This document shows positions 43,571 to 53,894 of a DNA stretch of 64,000 nt, piece after piece. A program made the translations under genes and the position numbers. Below the pieces are notes generated by a model. That model was not told where the DNA came from. It did not search any database and saw only the letters and a list, made by a program, of their open reading frames with translations. Numbering within the stretch: position 1 is the first letter of the stretch; the number at the start of each line of letters is the position of its first letter. Source of the stretch: an uncultured bacterium (GTDB taxonomy: Bacteria > Cyanobacteriota > Vampirovibrionia > Gastranaerophilales > Gastranaerophilaceae); NCBI GenBank assembly GCA_949292185.1, contig CASEYP010000007.1:1-64000 (forward strand). Direction: 5' to 3'.

Positions 43571-45049
43571 ATGAAAACAAATATTTATGCATTAACAGAC
43601 TCCCACCAAGAAAGTCATAACCTAAGTCTTTTACTAAGTGGAATATATAATTTAGAAAAAGATAATTCTACTCCATTTTTAATATTAGATTGCGGAGATT
43701 TATTTAAAGGAATATATGATAAAGAATTATCAATAAATGCTTACCTAAAAATAAAAGAACTACTTCCACAAGCTCAAATTTTTATAACACTTGGAAATAA
43801 TGATTTTGGATTTAAAAAATCCGATTTTGAATATTTAAAAACGACAATTAAAAGATTTCAAGATGCAGGAATAAATGTTATTTGTGCAAACTTAACTGAT
43901 GAAAAAACAGAAAAACATCTTGATTTCGTTCCAGAATATAAAATAATAGATATAAATGGACAAAAAATTTTTATAACAGGATTTTGCCTAAACAATTCTT
44001 GTGCCAAAAAATTCCACTGCGAATTAACTCCACCAGAAACCTGTTTTCTAAATTTAATCCAAAATACAAAAGAAAAATATGACAAAATAATTATACTAAA
44101 CCACCACTGGTATCCATATAGCAAAAGTCTATTTGATAAAGCAAAAGAAAATAATATAAATATTGATTTGATAATAGGAGGTCACGAACACTCACCAATT
44201 GCACCTAACTATGAAAACAATATATTTTATCCGTTATCTTTTGCCCGAACAATGTATAAAATGACAATCGATAATAAAATCAATGACATTGTAGAAATAC
44301 CGATTGAAAAATGCAAATTTATCCCACAACTTGAAAAACCAATCATTGAATATGAAGAAAAAACAAACCTAAAAAAGCCTTTAGCAAAAAGAGTACTTGA
44401 TTTAACAAAAAGGTACTCTGATCCTTGCCCATTAGGAACATTTATCTCAGATACAATGAGGAAACTTGGAAATACCGATATTGCATTTCACTCTACAGGA
44501 TTTACAATGTATCCGCTAAGACTTGAAGATAGCGATGTTATAACCCAATATGATTTAAAACGGGTAATGTGTGAATCCTCATCCGTAATAGAAAAAATAG
44601 AAATAACAACTTCTGAATTAAAACAAGTTTTTGAAAACGCAGCAAAATATAGAATTTTCAAAAACAGAGGAAACTCAAGATTTGTACAATGTTCGCAAAA
44701 CATAACAATTACAGGCAGAGTAAAAAAAGAATTCATAAATAATATTCCAAATCCAAATGATTTAAATATCAATCCTTACGAGATTTTACAAATAGCAATT
44801 AATAATAAAAACTTGTTAGACGAAAATCAAAATCCAATAGATGACACAAAAAAATTCACCTGCACAATAGATCACTATATAGGTACAGGTGAACAAGGAT
44901 TTGAGGTATTAAAAGACATTCCAAAAACAAAAATTCTAAAAGATGGAAAAGAAATCCAAATAAATGAAATGTTCTATAACGCCGTATGCGAAGCGCAAAC
45001 TGAATTTATCAACCCGCATTACCCCTCTTTCAAATGGATTGATTTGTAA
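43571..45049 (+). CDS. UshA-like metallophosphoesterase / 5'-nucleotidase
   Basis: 492-aa two-domain phosphatase. The metal-binding N-terminal half has TDSHQ, ILDCGDLFKG, LGNNDFGF, LNHHWYP and GGHEHSP, the order of the calcineurin-like 5'-nucleotidase family. The C-terminal half has the substrate-binding nucleotidase fold (CPLGTFISDTMRKLG, AFHSTGFT, YIGTGEQGFEVL). No signal peptide is visible, so unlike E. coli UshA it is probably cytosolic. It diverges from uvrC. A TACAAT lies just before the ATG with AAGGG overlapping it, so the start signals are ambiguous. It fits the nucleoside salvage theme. Confidence 0.85.
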   Translation: MKTNIYALTDSHQESHNLSLLLSGIYNLEKDNSTPFLILDCGDLFKGIYDKELSINAYLKIKELLPQAQIFITLGNNDFGFKKSDFEYLKTTIKRFQDAGINVICANLTDEKTEKHLDFVPEYKIIDINGQKIFITGFCLNNSCAKKFHCELTPPETCFLNLIQNTKEKYDKIIILNHHWYPYSKSLFDKAKENNINIDLIIGGHEHSPIAPNYENNIFYPLSFARTMYKMTIDNKINDIVEIPIEKCKFIPQLEKPIIEYEEKTNLKKPLAKRVLDLTKRYSDPCPLGTFISDTMRKLGNTDIAFHSTGFTMYPLRLEDSDVITQYDLKRVMCESSSVIEKIEITTSELKQVFENAAKYRIFKNRGNSRFVQCSQNITITGRVKKEFINNIPNPNDLNINPYEILQIAINNKNLLDENQNPIDDTKKFTCTIDHYIGTGEQGFEVLKDIPKTKILKDGKEIQINEMFYNAVCEAQTEFINPHYPSFKWIDL

Positions 45050-45060
45050 ACCTTATTTTA

Positions 45061-45090
45061 TTGACATGACTTTGTACTTTAAGATATCAT
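45061..45090 (+). promoter_or_regulatory. Promoter of the acyltransferase gene
   Basis: Perfect -35 TTGACA (45061-45066) and -10 TATCAT (45085-45090) with an 18-base spacer, about 55 bases before the ATG. Confidence 0.6.
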
Positions 45091-45153
45091 GCCAAAAGAA
45101 TTAAGACTATTTTTATAATCATATATTGATTTAGAAGGGATTAAGAGATAGCT

Positions 45154-46254
45154 ATGACAGAAAAAATTGTAAAAGAACATTTTAAAAATGTAGATTTTTT
45201 GAGATTTTTATTAATACTACTAATTGTAATGCTTCATGGTTCAAAAGCTTCAGTCTTACCATATTTATTATTTCCAACGTTTAAACATTGCAATGTATGT
45301 GTTGACTTTTTCTTCATTATTTCAGGATTTTTCTTGTTTTATAGTATAAAAAATATAGACACAATAACATTTGCTATAAAACGCTTTTTTAGATTAGCAC
45401 CATTAGTTTGGTTTATTGTATTATTCACTATAATTGCAAGTATATTTATAAAAGAAGAAACATTTTCGTTAAGTAACACCCTACTAAGATGTTTATTATT
45501 AAGTAACATAGGTTTTGCACCATCTACTAGTGGAAATTTAAGATTAGGAGTAACTTGGTTTGTTCCTGTATTATTTTGGGTATCTATTTTTTATTTTTAT
45601 ATTTATAAAATTTTTGATAAGAAATATTTAAATTTGATTATATGGCTAATTATAATTTTTAGTTATGCCTTGTATTATTCAAACACCAACTTTGAAACTG
45701 GAGGACATACTAAAATAATTTATCATTTTGCAGACATTGGAGTATTGAGAGGATTAGCCGGTATAGGTATAGGATATTTTATTTCTGAATTATTTAAATC
45801 AAATTTTCTTAAACAATGCTCTAATAAATTGAAATTCGTACTTACTGGGGTTGAAATATTTTCAATATCCTTTTTGTCATATTACCTATTTTTTACAACA
45901 AAACTACCTGGGAAAAGTGGATTTGTTTATATTGTAGTTTTTTCAATACTATTTTATCTATTTTTATCAAAACAAGGATATATATCAAAATTATTAGAAA
46001 AAGACTATTGGCGAGAACTTGGCAACGCCTCTTATGCTATTTATATTATCCATTTCCCATTATTTAGAGTCTTACACTTTACCTTATATAAGCATTTTGC
46101 AAACTTTGTTAATTCGCATACTCTTTTAACATTCGTTCTGCAGACAACATTTGCACTTATTGTCGGAATACTAGTTCATCATTTATACGAAATTCCAATT
46201 AACAGACTAATTAAGAAAAAAATATTAAACAATTCACCAATAGTGCAAAAATAA
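45154..46254 (+). CDS. Acyltransferase family 3 membrane protein
   Basis: 366-aa integral membrane protein of the OafA/Acyl_transf_3 type, which O-acetylates or O-acylates surface sugars. About ten hydrophobic helices are visible. The opening NVDFLRFLLILLIVMLHGSK has the conserved Arg and His of the first helix, and VDFFFIISGFFLFYSI is the classic second block. ITWF-like GVTWFVPVLFWV and the end region ELGNASYAIYIIHFPLFR also match. The acceptor is unknown; lipopolysaccharide or exopolysaccharide is plausible since lpxA is present. It is flanked by unrelated genes and appears monocistronic. Its codon use is more AT-rich than that of neighbours, as often for surface-modifying genes. Confidence 0.88.
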   Translation: MTEKIVKEHFKNVDFLRFLLILLIVMLHGSKASVLPYLLFPTFKHCNVCVDFFFIISGFFLFYSIKNIDTITFAIKRFFRLAPLVWFIVLFTIIASIFIKEETFSLSNTLLRCLLLSNIGFAPSTSGNLRLGVTWFVPVLFWVSIFYFYIYKIFDKKYLNLIIWLIIIFSYALYYSNTNFETGGHTKIIYHFADIGVLRGLAGIGIGYFISELFKSNFLKQCSNKLKFVLTGVEIFSISFLSYYLFFTTKLPGKSGFVYIVVFSILFYLFLSKQGYISKLLEKDYWRELGNASYAIYIIHFPLFRVLHFTLYKHFANFVNSHTLLTFVLQTTFALIVGILVHHLYEIPINRLIKKKILNNSPIVQK

Positions 46255-46262
46255 AAGGTTTA

Positions 46263-46271
46263 TGCTATAAT
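46263..46271 (+). promoter_or_regulatory. Extended -10 element of ndk
   Basis: TGCTATAAT, 32 bases before the ndk ATG. No convincing -35. Confidence 0.55.
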
Positions 46272-46303
46272 TGCGCTATATATGTTTAATAAGGAGATTT
46301 AAA

Positions 46304-46777
46304 ATGCACACAGAAGAAAGAACTTTTATTGCAGTAAAACCTGATGGGGTTCAAAGAGGATTAATCGGAGAAGTTATTAAAAGATTTGAAACAAAAGGGT
46401 ATAAAGTAATAGGTTTAAAAATGCTTAATGTTACAGATGAACAAGCTAAAGCTCATTATGCTGAACACGAAGGCAAACCATTCTACCCAAAACTTATCCA
46501 ATATATTCAAAGCGGTCCTATCGTTGCTATGGTAATTCAAGGATATAATGCTGTTGCAGGGGCAAGACATCTTATGGGTTCAACTGATCCTAATGCTGCA
46601 GAAGTTGGCACAATTAGAGCTGATTTTGCTCAAGTTAAAGAATACAATATCGTACATGGTTCTGATAGTGTTGAAAGTGCTGAAAGAGAAATTAAAATTT
46701 ATTTCAATGAAAATGAATTATTCCCTGATGGCAAATGTATGTCAGAACTTGTAATTGAAAGCTTAGATGCTGAATAA
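46304..46777 (+). CDS. ndk: Nucleoside-diphosphate kinase
   Basis: Transfers the gamma phosphate between nucleoside triphosphates and diphosphates through a phosphohistidine. The 157-aa protein has ERTFIAVKPDGVQRGLIGEVI at the N-terminus, the YAEHEGKPFYPKLIQYI block and the active-site NIVHGSDSVESAEREI. I start at ATG 46304, which has AAGGAG seven bases upstream; the frame could extend 11 codons into the promoter. It is a single gene between an extended -10 and a strong terminator. Confidence 0.97.
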   Translation: MHTEERTFIAVKPDGVQRGLIGEVIKRFETKGYKVIGLKMLNVTDEQAKAHYAEHEGKPFYPKLIQYIQSGPIVAMVIQGYNAVAGARHLMGSTDPNAAEVGTIRADFAQVKEYNIVHGSDSVESAEREIKIYFNENELFPDGKCMSELVIESLDAE

Positions 46778-46798
46778 TAAATGTTAAAAATATATAAC

Positions 46799-46830
46799 AA
46801 AAATGCCGCATCAAAAGATGCGGCATTTTT
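46799..46830 (+). terminator. Terminator of ndk
   Basis: AAATGCCGCATC (46801-46812) and GATGCGGCATTT (46817-46828) with an AAAA loop, then T's. The tgt promoter starts immediately after it. Confidence 0.93.
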
Positions 46831-46832
46831 AT

Positions 46833-47971
<1,139 letters not shown>

Positions 47972-47979
47972 ATCAAATA

Positions 47980-48010
47980 AAAAAGATGGTTTTAAAAACC
48001 ATCTTTTTTA
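47980..48010. terminator. Bidirectional terminator after tgt
   Basis: AGATGGTTT and AAACCATCT around a 3-base TAA loop, flanked by A and T runs on either side, between tgt and the convergent orphan gene. Confidence 0.88.
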
Positions 48011-48029
48011 TAATATATGCAACTTTATA

Positions 48030-48560
48030 TTAAACATCTCTATGACCAACTTTTAATTTATGATCAATAACTGCAGTTTTTTGATTAGCTTGAAGTTTAC
48101 CGGCTACAAGTTGATAAGCTAAAACAGCAGCAGATGCAATACCTGAAATTATCTTACCTGATTTTGGCATATTCTTTAATGGATGGCGTACAACCTCCCA
48201 TAATTTTGGACCGCCTTTAGAAAAGGCCTTAGGCATAGTAGCAAATAACCAAGAGCCGCTCAAGAAGGCAACTCCTGTCACTGCGCCATATAATATACCT
48301 TTCAATGCGGAATTTGCCATTTGATTAGTTACTGAAAAGAATTTCCAAACATTAGCAATTCCTTCATTAATACCTCTACCTTTTTTCTTCTCAGAAGCAT
48401 TATTATTATTTTGTCCATCTATTTGAATACTATCTTGAGCTAACGATTGAACTTGATTACCAGCTTCAGGCGCCAAATTTTGTAAATCTACCATTCCTTT
48501 ATGAACAGTCTTATTCTCTGTTGACCTAAAACTTACAGGATTTAATACTACCTTCATCAT
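48030..48560 (-). CDS. Orphan 176-aa membrane protein
   Basis: Unrecognised. The N-terminus MMKVVLNPVSFRSTENK is followed by a polar, Gln/Asn-rich region to about 80, then two hydrophobic helices (GILYGAVTGVAFLSGSWLF and GIISGIASAAVLAYQL), separated by a basic loop, and a polar tail. I start at the ATG at 48560, with AAGGAG eight bases upstream; a GTG three codons earlier would overlap that site. It lies alone between the tgt terminator and mutS. The NPVSFRS patch resembles the N-terminal tags of the orphans at 17471 and 29614. Confidence 0.7.
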   Translation of the reverse strand: MMKVVLNPVSFRSTENKTVHKGMVDLQNLAPEAGNQVQSLAQDSIQIDGQNNNNASEKKKGRGINEGIANVWKFFSVTNQMANSALKGILYGAVTGVAFLSGSWLFATMPKAFSKGGPKLWEVVRHPLKNMPKSGKIISGIASAAVLAYQLVAGKLQANQKTAVIDHKLKVGHRDV

Positions 48561-48628
48561 AACGCACACTCCTTGTGGTTTTAGTAAAACACCAAAATTA
48601 ATATTTTTGCTTAATTATACACAAATCT

Positions 48629-51208
48629 TTACATTCCAAATAACGACAACTGTGGAACTTCATCTACATTATTTACGATTTTCTTTCGAGATGCAAGGTT
48701 ATTTGAAAAATCTTTTTGCATTTTTAACATTAAATCTTCAGAACGTTTAATAACAGACTTTGGAAGTCCTGCCATTTTAGCTACCTGAATACCATAACTT
48801 TTACTTGTACCACCTTGTACAATTTTTCTTAAAAATTCAATCTCACCGTTTTGTTCTGAAACAGTAATTCTATAATTTTTAATTTGCGGATACGTGTTTG
48901 TCATAACATTCAATTCGTGATAGTGAGTTGCAAAAATACATCTTGCCTTAATTTTTGTTGCAATATATTCAGCAACCGCCCAAGCAATCGCAACCCCATC
49001 ATAAGTACTTGTACCACGGCCAATTTCATCCAAAAGAATAAAACTTTTATCAGTCGCAGAATTTAGAATAAATGAAGTTTCAATCATCTCAACCATAAAT
49101 GTAGATTGACCCAAAGTCAAATCATCACTGGCTCCGACTCTTGTAAATACTTTATCTACAACCCCAATTTTAGCAGCATCCGCAGGAACCCAAGAACCGA
49201 TTTGAGCTAATATTGCAATTAAAGCATTTTGCCTCATATAAGTTGATTTACCAGCCATATTCGGACCTGTCAAAATCATAAATTGTGTTGTATCAACAGA
49301 ATTTGACTTCAATTCCAAATCATTTGCAACATATTCACCCAATGGAAGAATTTTTTCCAAAACAGCATGCCTGCCGTTTTTAACGACAAAATCATCAGAA
49401 TCATCAACCACAGGTTTGCAATAATTATTTTCAACAGCAATTTCTGCTAACGAATTCAAAACATCAGCAACTGCAATACAATCAGCAATTTCTCTCAATT
49501 TTGATACAAATTCTTTAGAATACTCTCTAAAATCAGTAAACAATTTATATTCCAATTCAGTAGACTTGAATTTTGCGGATAAAACATCATCTTCATGTTT
49601 TTTCAATTCATCCGTAATAAATCTTTCAGCCCCTGTCAAAGTTTGTTTTCTAACATAACTTTGCGGAACCATATTCAAATAAGAATTTGTAACTTCTATA
49701 AAATATCCAAAAACTTTATTATAACCGATTTTTAAATTTTTAATTCCTGTTCTTTCTTTTTCGGCTTCTTCAAAATCACTAAGCCACTGCTCACCACCAG
49801 TTAACAAATCTCTGAAATAATCTAATTCCCCGCTAACTCTTTCTTTTATAATTCCGCCTTCTTTTAATAAAACAGGAGGATTATCAACAAGAGTATTATC
49901 AATCATTGTTGCGTAATCTGCAATTTCTTCTCTATACTCTCTGACAGATTTGAACATATCATTTTCAAGATCCTGAGTAACATCCAAAATTGCAGGTAAC
50001 ATCATCAATGATAATTTTAAACTTACAAAATCTTTAGGACTGGCAGATCCATTACTCATACGTGTTGCAAGTCTTTGGATATCATATATTTTTTCCAAAT
50101 TTTCTGATAAAGAATACCTGATATTTTCCCTTTCAACCAATTCAGAAACAGCATTTTGTCTTTTCAAAATATCATCAACATTTTTTAATGGCTGACAAAT
50201 CCAATTTTTTAAAAGTCTTGCACCCATATTCGTTTTAGTTTTATCAACCGCCCAGAGTAAAGAACCATACTTATTTTTTTCACGAAGAGTCTCAACAAGT
50301 TCAAGATTTTTTCTTGTTGAAGCATCCAAAATCATATATTCAGATAACTCATAAGGAACAATACTGTCAAATTTCGGCATATTACCCTTTAAAGTTTCCC
50401 AAACATAAGCAAGTAAAGCTCCAGCGGCTCTAAATCCTAATTTATATTTTGAATACCCAAAACTTTCCAAACTTTGAGTCTTAAAAACTGTTTTCAAATT
50501 ATTTTCGGCAAAAGAAACTTCAAAAACTGATGCAGGTATCTTTGAACAGTTATACCTTTTAGTAATTTCTTCAGGCAAATTTATAACTTCATCAGGTACA
50601 ATCTGAAAAGGTTTGATATCTTGTTTTAAACTAGGTGCAACAATTTCAGAAGGATTTAACCTTGCAAGTTCTGCCATAATCATATTTAAAGGAGCTTGAG
50701 TTGTTTTAAATTCTCCGGTTGAAATATCCGTATAAGCAAATCCAAACAAATCAGATTTTTCATCTTTATAAATTGCACAAATATAATTGTTAGAATTTTG
50801 TTTTAAAAGATTGCTCTCCGTCAAAGTTCCTGCCGTAATAACTCTTGTAACTCCTCGTTTTACAAGACCTTTTGCAAACTTTGGATCTTCTAATTGATCA
50901 CAAATAGCAACTTTATAATTCTTTTGAACAAGTTTTTCTAAATACCCCTCAGCAGCCTTAGCAGGAATACCGGCTAATGGTACTCTACCCAATTTTGGTC
51001 CTGCATCTCGACCAGTCAAGGTTAATTCTAATTCTTTTGACATAATCAAGGCATCTTCAAAAAAAGTTTCGTAAAAATCACCTAAACGATACCACAATAG
51101 TATTTCCGGATTTTCCTGTTTAATCTTTAAATACTGTTGCATAACAGGAGTTGTATCTTCTAATTTAACTTCCCAACTGTTTATGTGATTGATTTCAGCC
51201 TTGCTCAT
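48629..51208 (-). CDS. mutS: DNA mismatch repair protein MutS
   Basis: 859-aa mismatch-recognition ATPase. The N-terminus has the mismatch motif LWYRLGDFYETFFEDA (Phe-x-Glu). The core holds lever and clamp domains, and the C-terminus Walker A LTGPNMAGKSTYMRQ, then GASDDLTLGQSTFMVEM, LLDEIGRGTSTYDG and the Walker B/H-loop ATHYHEL. It is MutS1, not MutS2 (no Smr domain). The ending IPQLSLF-like VPQLSLFGM resembles the beta-clamp-binding QLSLF peptide. The start is 11 bases after a TGGTATAAA extended -10 with no Shine-Dalgarno, so leaderless translation is likely. mutL is not adjacent. Confidence 0.97.
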   Translation of the reverse strand: MSKAEINHINSWEVKLEDTTPVMQQYLKIKQENPEILLWYRLGDFYETFFEDALIMSKELELTLTGRDAGPKLGRVPLAGIPAKAAEGYLEKLVQKNYKVAICDQLEDPKFAKGLVKRGVTRVITAGTLTESNLLKQNSNNYICAIYKDEKSDLFGFAYTDISTGEFKTTQAPLNMIMAELARLNPSEIVAPSLKQDIKPFQIVPDEVINLPEEITKRYNCSKIPASVFEVSFAENNLKTVFKTQSLESFGYSKYKLGFRAAGALLAYVWETLKGNMPKFDSIVPYELSEYMILDASTRKNLELVETLREKNKYGSLLWAVDKTKTNMGARLLKNWICQPLKNVDDILKRQNAVSELVERENIRYSLSENLEKIYDIQRLATRMSNGSASPKDFVSLKLSLMMLPAILDVTQDLENDMFKSVREYREEIADYATMIDNTLVDNPPVLLKEGGIIKERVSGELDYFRDLLTGGEQWLSDFEEAEKERTGIKNLKIGYNKVFGYFIEVTNSYLNMVPQSYVRKQTLTGAERFITDELKKHEDDVLSAKFKSTELEYKLFTDFREYSKEFVSKLREIADCIAVADVLNSLAEIAVENNYCKPVVDDSDDFVVKNGRHAVLEKILPLGEYVANDLELKSNSVDTTQFMILTGPNMAGKSTYMRQNALIAILAQIGSWVPADAAKIGVVDKVFTRVGASDDLTLGQSTFMVEMIETSFILNSATDKSFILLDEIGRGTSTYDGVAIAWAVAEYIATKIKARCIFATHYHELNVMTNTYPQIKNYRITVSEQNGEIEFLRKIVQGGTSKSYGIQVAKMAGLPKSVIKRSEDLMLKMQKDFSNNLASRKKIVNNVDEVPQLSLFGM

Positions 51209-51247
51209 ATTATAATATTTTTATACCAAAAAAGAGAGGATTTCAAC

Positions 51248-51850
51248 ATGGGTTGTTTAAAAAACGTAACAAGAGCAATTTTCCTAACTGTCGTCGTTGT
51301 AGGGTTTATGGCTCTTGGAGGACAAGATTGGGTTAAATACCAATTCAAGAATTTTATAAACCCAAGTCATGACGTAATTTTAGAAAGAGCTCAAAAAGTC
51401 GGTGACTTTTCGAAAATGAATAAAGAATTTGAAATTGAAAAAGCCGCAGGAATTTTAGGTTATAACGCTGTTTTAGCTGAGCACAAAGCTTCAGGGCAAA
51501 AAATGCTTGTTGTTGATTCAAAAGACAAAAAACCTATTTTAACCGAAGAAGATATTAAATCATCTAATGCGGAAGATAAAATTAAAGCTGCGATTAGCAA
51601 ATTCAAATACCAAGCAGCTACAATTGAAGAGTTCAGAGTAACGGAAAGAGGAACGATGAAATCTTACGGGCAAGAAATTCCTTACGTAAAATTTACGGCA
51701 AGAGTAAAAAAACTTCCGATTGGCGAAATTTCAGGTATAATTTCCGTTGTTAAAGACGAAAAAGGAAATGATAAAATTTTAGTTTCCGCAAATGAAAAAG
51801 ATAAATATTCTCAATTAATTGCTAATGAATTTTTCAAAGATATAAAATAA
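51248..51850 (+). CDS. Orphan membrane-anchored protein
   Basis: 200 aa. One N-terminal hydrophobic helix (AIFLTVVVVGFMALGG, about 10-25) acts as a signal anchor, and the rest (about 30-200) is a soluble alpha/beta domain outside the cytosol: FSKMNKEFEIEKAAGILGYNAVLAEH, MLVVDSKDKKPILTEED, then strands ending KILVSANEKDKYSQ. No catalytic motif seen. AGAGAGGA precedes the ATG. It diverges from mutS with about 40 bases between starts and ends at a hairpin terminator. Confidence 0.75.
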   Translation: MGCLKNVTRAIFLTVVVVGFMALGGQDWVKYQFKNFINPSHDVILERAQKVGDFSKMNKEFEIEKAAGILGYNAVLAEHKASGQKMLVVDSKDKKPILTEEDIKSSNAEDKIKAAISKFKYQAATIEEFRVTERGTMKSYGQEIPYVKFTARVKKLPIGEISGIISVVKDEKGNDKILVSANEKDKYSQLIANEFFKDIK

Positions 51851-51884
51851 AAAATATAAAAATAAATAAAATTCATATACAACC

Positions 51885-51937
51885 AAAAATCAATCCTTTA
51901 TAAAAGTCAAAAATCTTATAAAAAGGGTTGATTTTTC
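51885..51937 (+). terminator. Terminator after the membrane-anchored orphan
   Basis: A stem of AAATCAA..TTATAA (51887-51903) with TTATAA..TTGATTT (51916-51934), interrupted by small mismatches, then TTTCT. Long but imperfect. Confidence 0.65.
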
Positions 51938-51995
51938 TAAAATATCAATTAAAAGATTGATGTAATTATCCTATTAATAATTTATTGTAGGTATG

Positions 51996-52016
51996 GGGAA
52001 TATTAACTGTATTTCC
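51996..52016. promoter_or_regulatory. Inverted repeat upstream of the export operon
   Basis: GGGAATA (51996-52002) and TATTTCC (52010-52016), seven-base arms with one G-T pair, 26 bases before the first gene. Could be an operator or a weak leader hairpin. Confidence 0.3.
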
Positions 52017-52041
52017 GGGGATAAATCAAGGGATAGTTGTT

Positions 52042-53250
52042 ATGTTAGATGAAAAAGTACAAAATTCAATATCTACAGACCAGTTATACAAAGAATATGA
52101 CTGGTATCAACACACGTTCCCTCCTATTGTGCAAGAATCCTGTGATGAATTTTTTGACAATAATTTTAAGCTTGAACTTATCGGAATAAGCAAAAACATA
52201 AATTGTCTTATGGATAATGAATCTTGGTTTGTAACTAAAATTCGCATTAACCACGAATATGATATGTACTTTAGGCTAAATGATAAAGCACTTGATATTA
52301 TCCTTAATAAAGTTTTAGGGCAGTCAAAAAACAAATTTAACATAAACAAAATATCCGAACTTGAAGCAAAAGTCATAACATCTTTTAATGACTTTATGTT
52401 TGAACATTTAAAAACAGTTCTATCAGAACCTGACCCTACCCAATTACAAAGAAATAATTTTGACTTAATACATCTAACATTTATCATCAAAGAAGTAGAA
52501 GAATACAACAAAAAAGCCGGCAAAGTAATAATCACAATGCCACTGGGATTATTAAAACCGGAACTTATAACATCTGAAGGTCCGAAATTTTCAGATGACA
52601 GCTTCCCGACAAGTGAAACATTAGTCAAAGTTCTAATCGGGAAAACAAAATTTTCTTTATATGATTTAAAAAATCTTGAACAAGATGATGTAGTTGTATT
52701 TGAAAACAGTAATTTAGAAAACATAACACTATTCATAAGCGGAGAAGAAATCCCCGTAAACCTAAATCCGAATATGGATATACTAATCACAGAAACAGAA
52801 AACGGAGGAGACGATATGGGCGATACTCATAAGAATATATGGGACAGTATCGAAGTTGAAATGAGTGCAGAATTTGATGCCGTAAAAATAAGCCTTGGAG
52901 AATTAAAAGATATAGAAGAAGGCTTAGTAGTAGACTTAACCTCATTATATGATAACAACGTAACCCTAAAAGTTGAAGGTAAATCAATTGCAAGCGGATC
53001 ACTGGTTATAGTAAATGACAGATACGGTGTAAAAATAAATAACGTTATTGCAGATGGAGGTAATTCACTTCCTGCCAAAGGTCAAAATGCAGCACAACCT
53101 GCAGCTGAATCTAATGAAAACGAAGAGGAAGGAAATGACTTTACAGATAATAACGAACTTCCACCAGAGGGAGAAGGATCAGAAAATAATGACAATTCCG
53201 AAGAAGAATTCGATTACAGTGATTTTGACCTGGAAGATGAAAACATCTAA
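52042..53250 (+). CDS. FliN/SctQ-like protein with two SpoA domains
   Basis: 402-aa cytoplasmic switch/sorting-platform protein. The first half (1-185) is unlike FliM's CheC-type middle domain at sequence level but could be that fold. A first SpoA domain (about 189-255) starts SETLVKVLIGKTKFSLYDL and a second (about 266-333) starts WDSIEVEMSAEFDAVKISLGELKDIEEGLVVDL. Two SpoA domains in one chain is the layout of type III secretion SctQ, whereas flagella usually split them between FliM and FliN. A 60-residue acidic tail ends the protein. AAGGGA precedes the ATG. It heads the fliOPQR operon. Confidence 0.8.
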   Translation: MLDEKVQNSISTDQLYKEYDWYQHTFPPIVQESCDEFFDNNFKLELIGISKNINCLMDNESWFVTKIRINHEYDMYFRLNDKALDIILNKVLGQSKNKFNINKISELEAKVITSFNDFMFEHLKTVLSEPDPTQLQRNNFDLIHLTFIIKEVEEYNKKAGKVIITMPLGLLKPELITSEGPKFSDDSFPTSETLVKVLIGKTKFSLYDLKNLEQDDVVVFENSNLENITLFISGEEIPVNLNPNMDILITETENGGDDMGDTHKNIWDSIEVEMSAEFDAVKISLGELKDIEEGLVVDLTSLYDNNVTLKVEGKSIASGSLVIVNDRYGVKINNVIADGGNSLPAKGQNAAQPAAESNENEEEGNDFTDNNELPPEGEGSENNDNSEEEFDYSDFDLEDENI

Positions 53251-53310
53251 TACATAAAAATATCTAAAAGAAAAATTTAAAACAGACAAACGGGAGAGCA
53301 AAACAGACTT

Positions 53311-53877
53311 ATGGGCGGATATATAGCAAATTTCACAGTATACACATTAGCAATGACAGGGCTAATATGCTTTGCTGTTTTCATCTATAAAAAAGTTATG
53401 GATGGAACAATGAGAAGCAGCAATACGAAATTTTTAAGCGTTGAAGAATCAATGAGCCTATCTCCAAGAAAAACTCTTCACGTTGTAAGAGCAGGAAATG
53501 AAAAATTTCTGATAGCTTCAGATATAGATAGAACAACCCTAATTTCAAAATTAGGAACAAAAAATCAACAACCTATATCACAACAAATAATTGACAGATA
53601 CGAAAGTTTGGATGAGACAGAAGATATGCCACAAGCATTCAATAATTACTATCCGTCTCAACAAACAAAACCGCAACAAGTTCAACAAAAAACTCAACAA
53701 ACTGTCCACCTGGAGCCAATAAGAACACCAAAACAAAAGACTCAAATGGACAGAAGAATTCAAAATAATATTCAACAAAATCAAAATCCCAAAACAGTAA
53801 CACTAGATTTTGCTAATCAAAACAGCCACAAATTTTCAACTATGAAAGAAATGGCAAAAAAAATTAACGAACTATAA
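53311..53877 (+). CDS. fliO: FliO-like flagellar export protein
   Basis: 188 aa. One membrane helix (about 10-27, AMTGLICFAVFIYKKVM) is followed by the compact FliO beta domain LSVEESMSLSPRKTLHVVRAGNEKFLIASD and a Gln-rich disordered tail that ends in a short helix (FSTMKEMAKKINEL). FliO assists FliP assembly in flagella and is not found in injectisomes, so it argues for a flagellar origin of this cassette. GGGAGAG precedes the start. It lies 17 bases before fliP. Confidence 0.85.
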   Translation: MGGYIANFTVYTLAMTGLICFAVFIYKKVMDGTMRSSNTKFLSVEESMSLSPRKTLHVVRAGNEKFLIASDIDRTTLISKLGTKNQQPISQQIIDRYESLDETEDMPQAFNNYYPSQQTKPQQVQQKTQQTVHLEPIRTPKQKTQMDRRIQNNIQQNQNPKTVTLDFANQNSHKFSTMKEMAKKINEL

Positions 53878-53894
53878 CAATAAGGACAAATAAA

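Noticed and set aside
45154-46254. Recently transferred island carrying the acyltransferase
   Set aside because: The gene is a little more AT-rich, but there are no repeats, integrase or tRNA borders, and membrane proteins are generally AT-rich in this genome.
52107-52790. Long antisense open frame opposite the SpoA protein
   Set aside because: It exists only because the sense strand is AT-rich and lacks the complementary stop triplets in that frame; the sense protein is clearly the SpoA family member.
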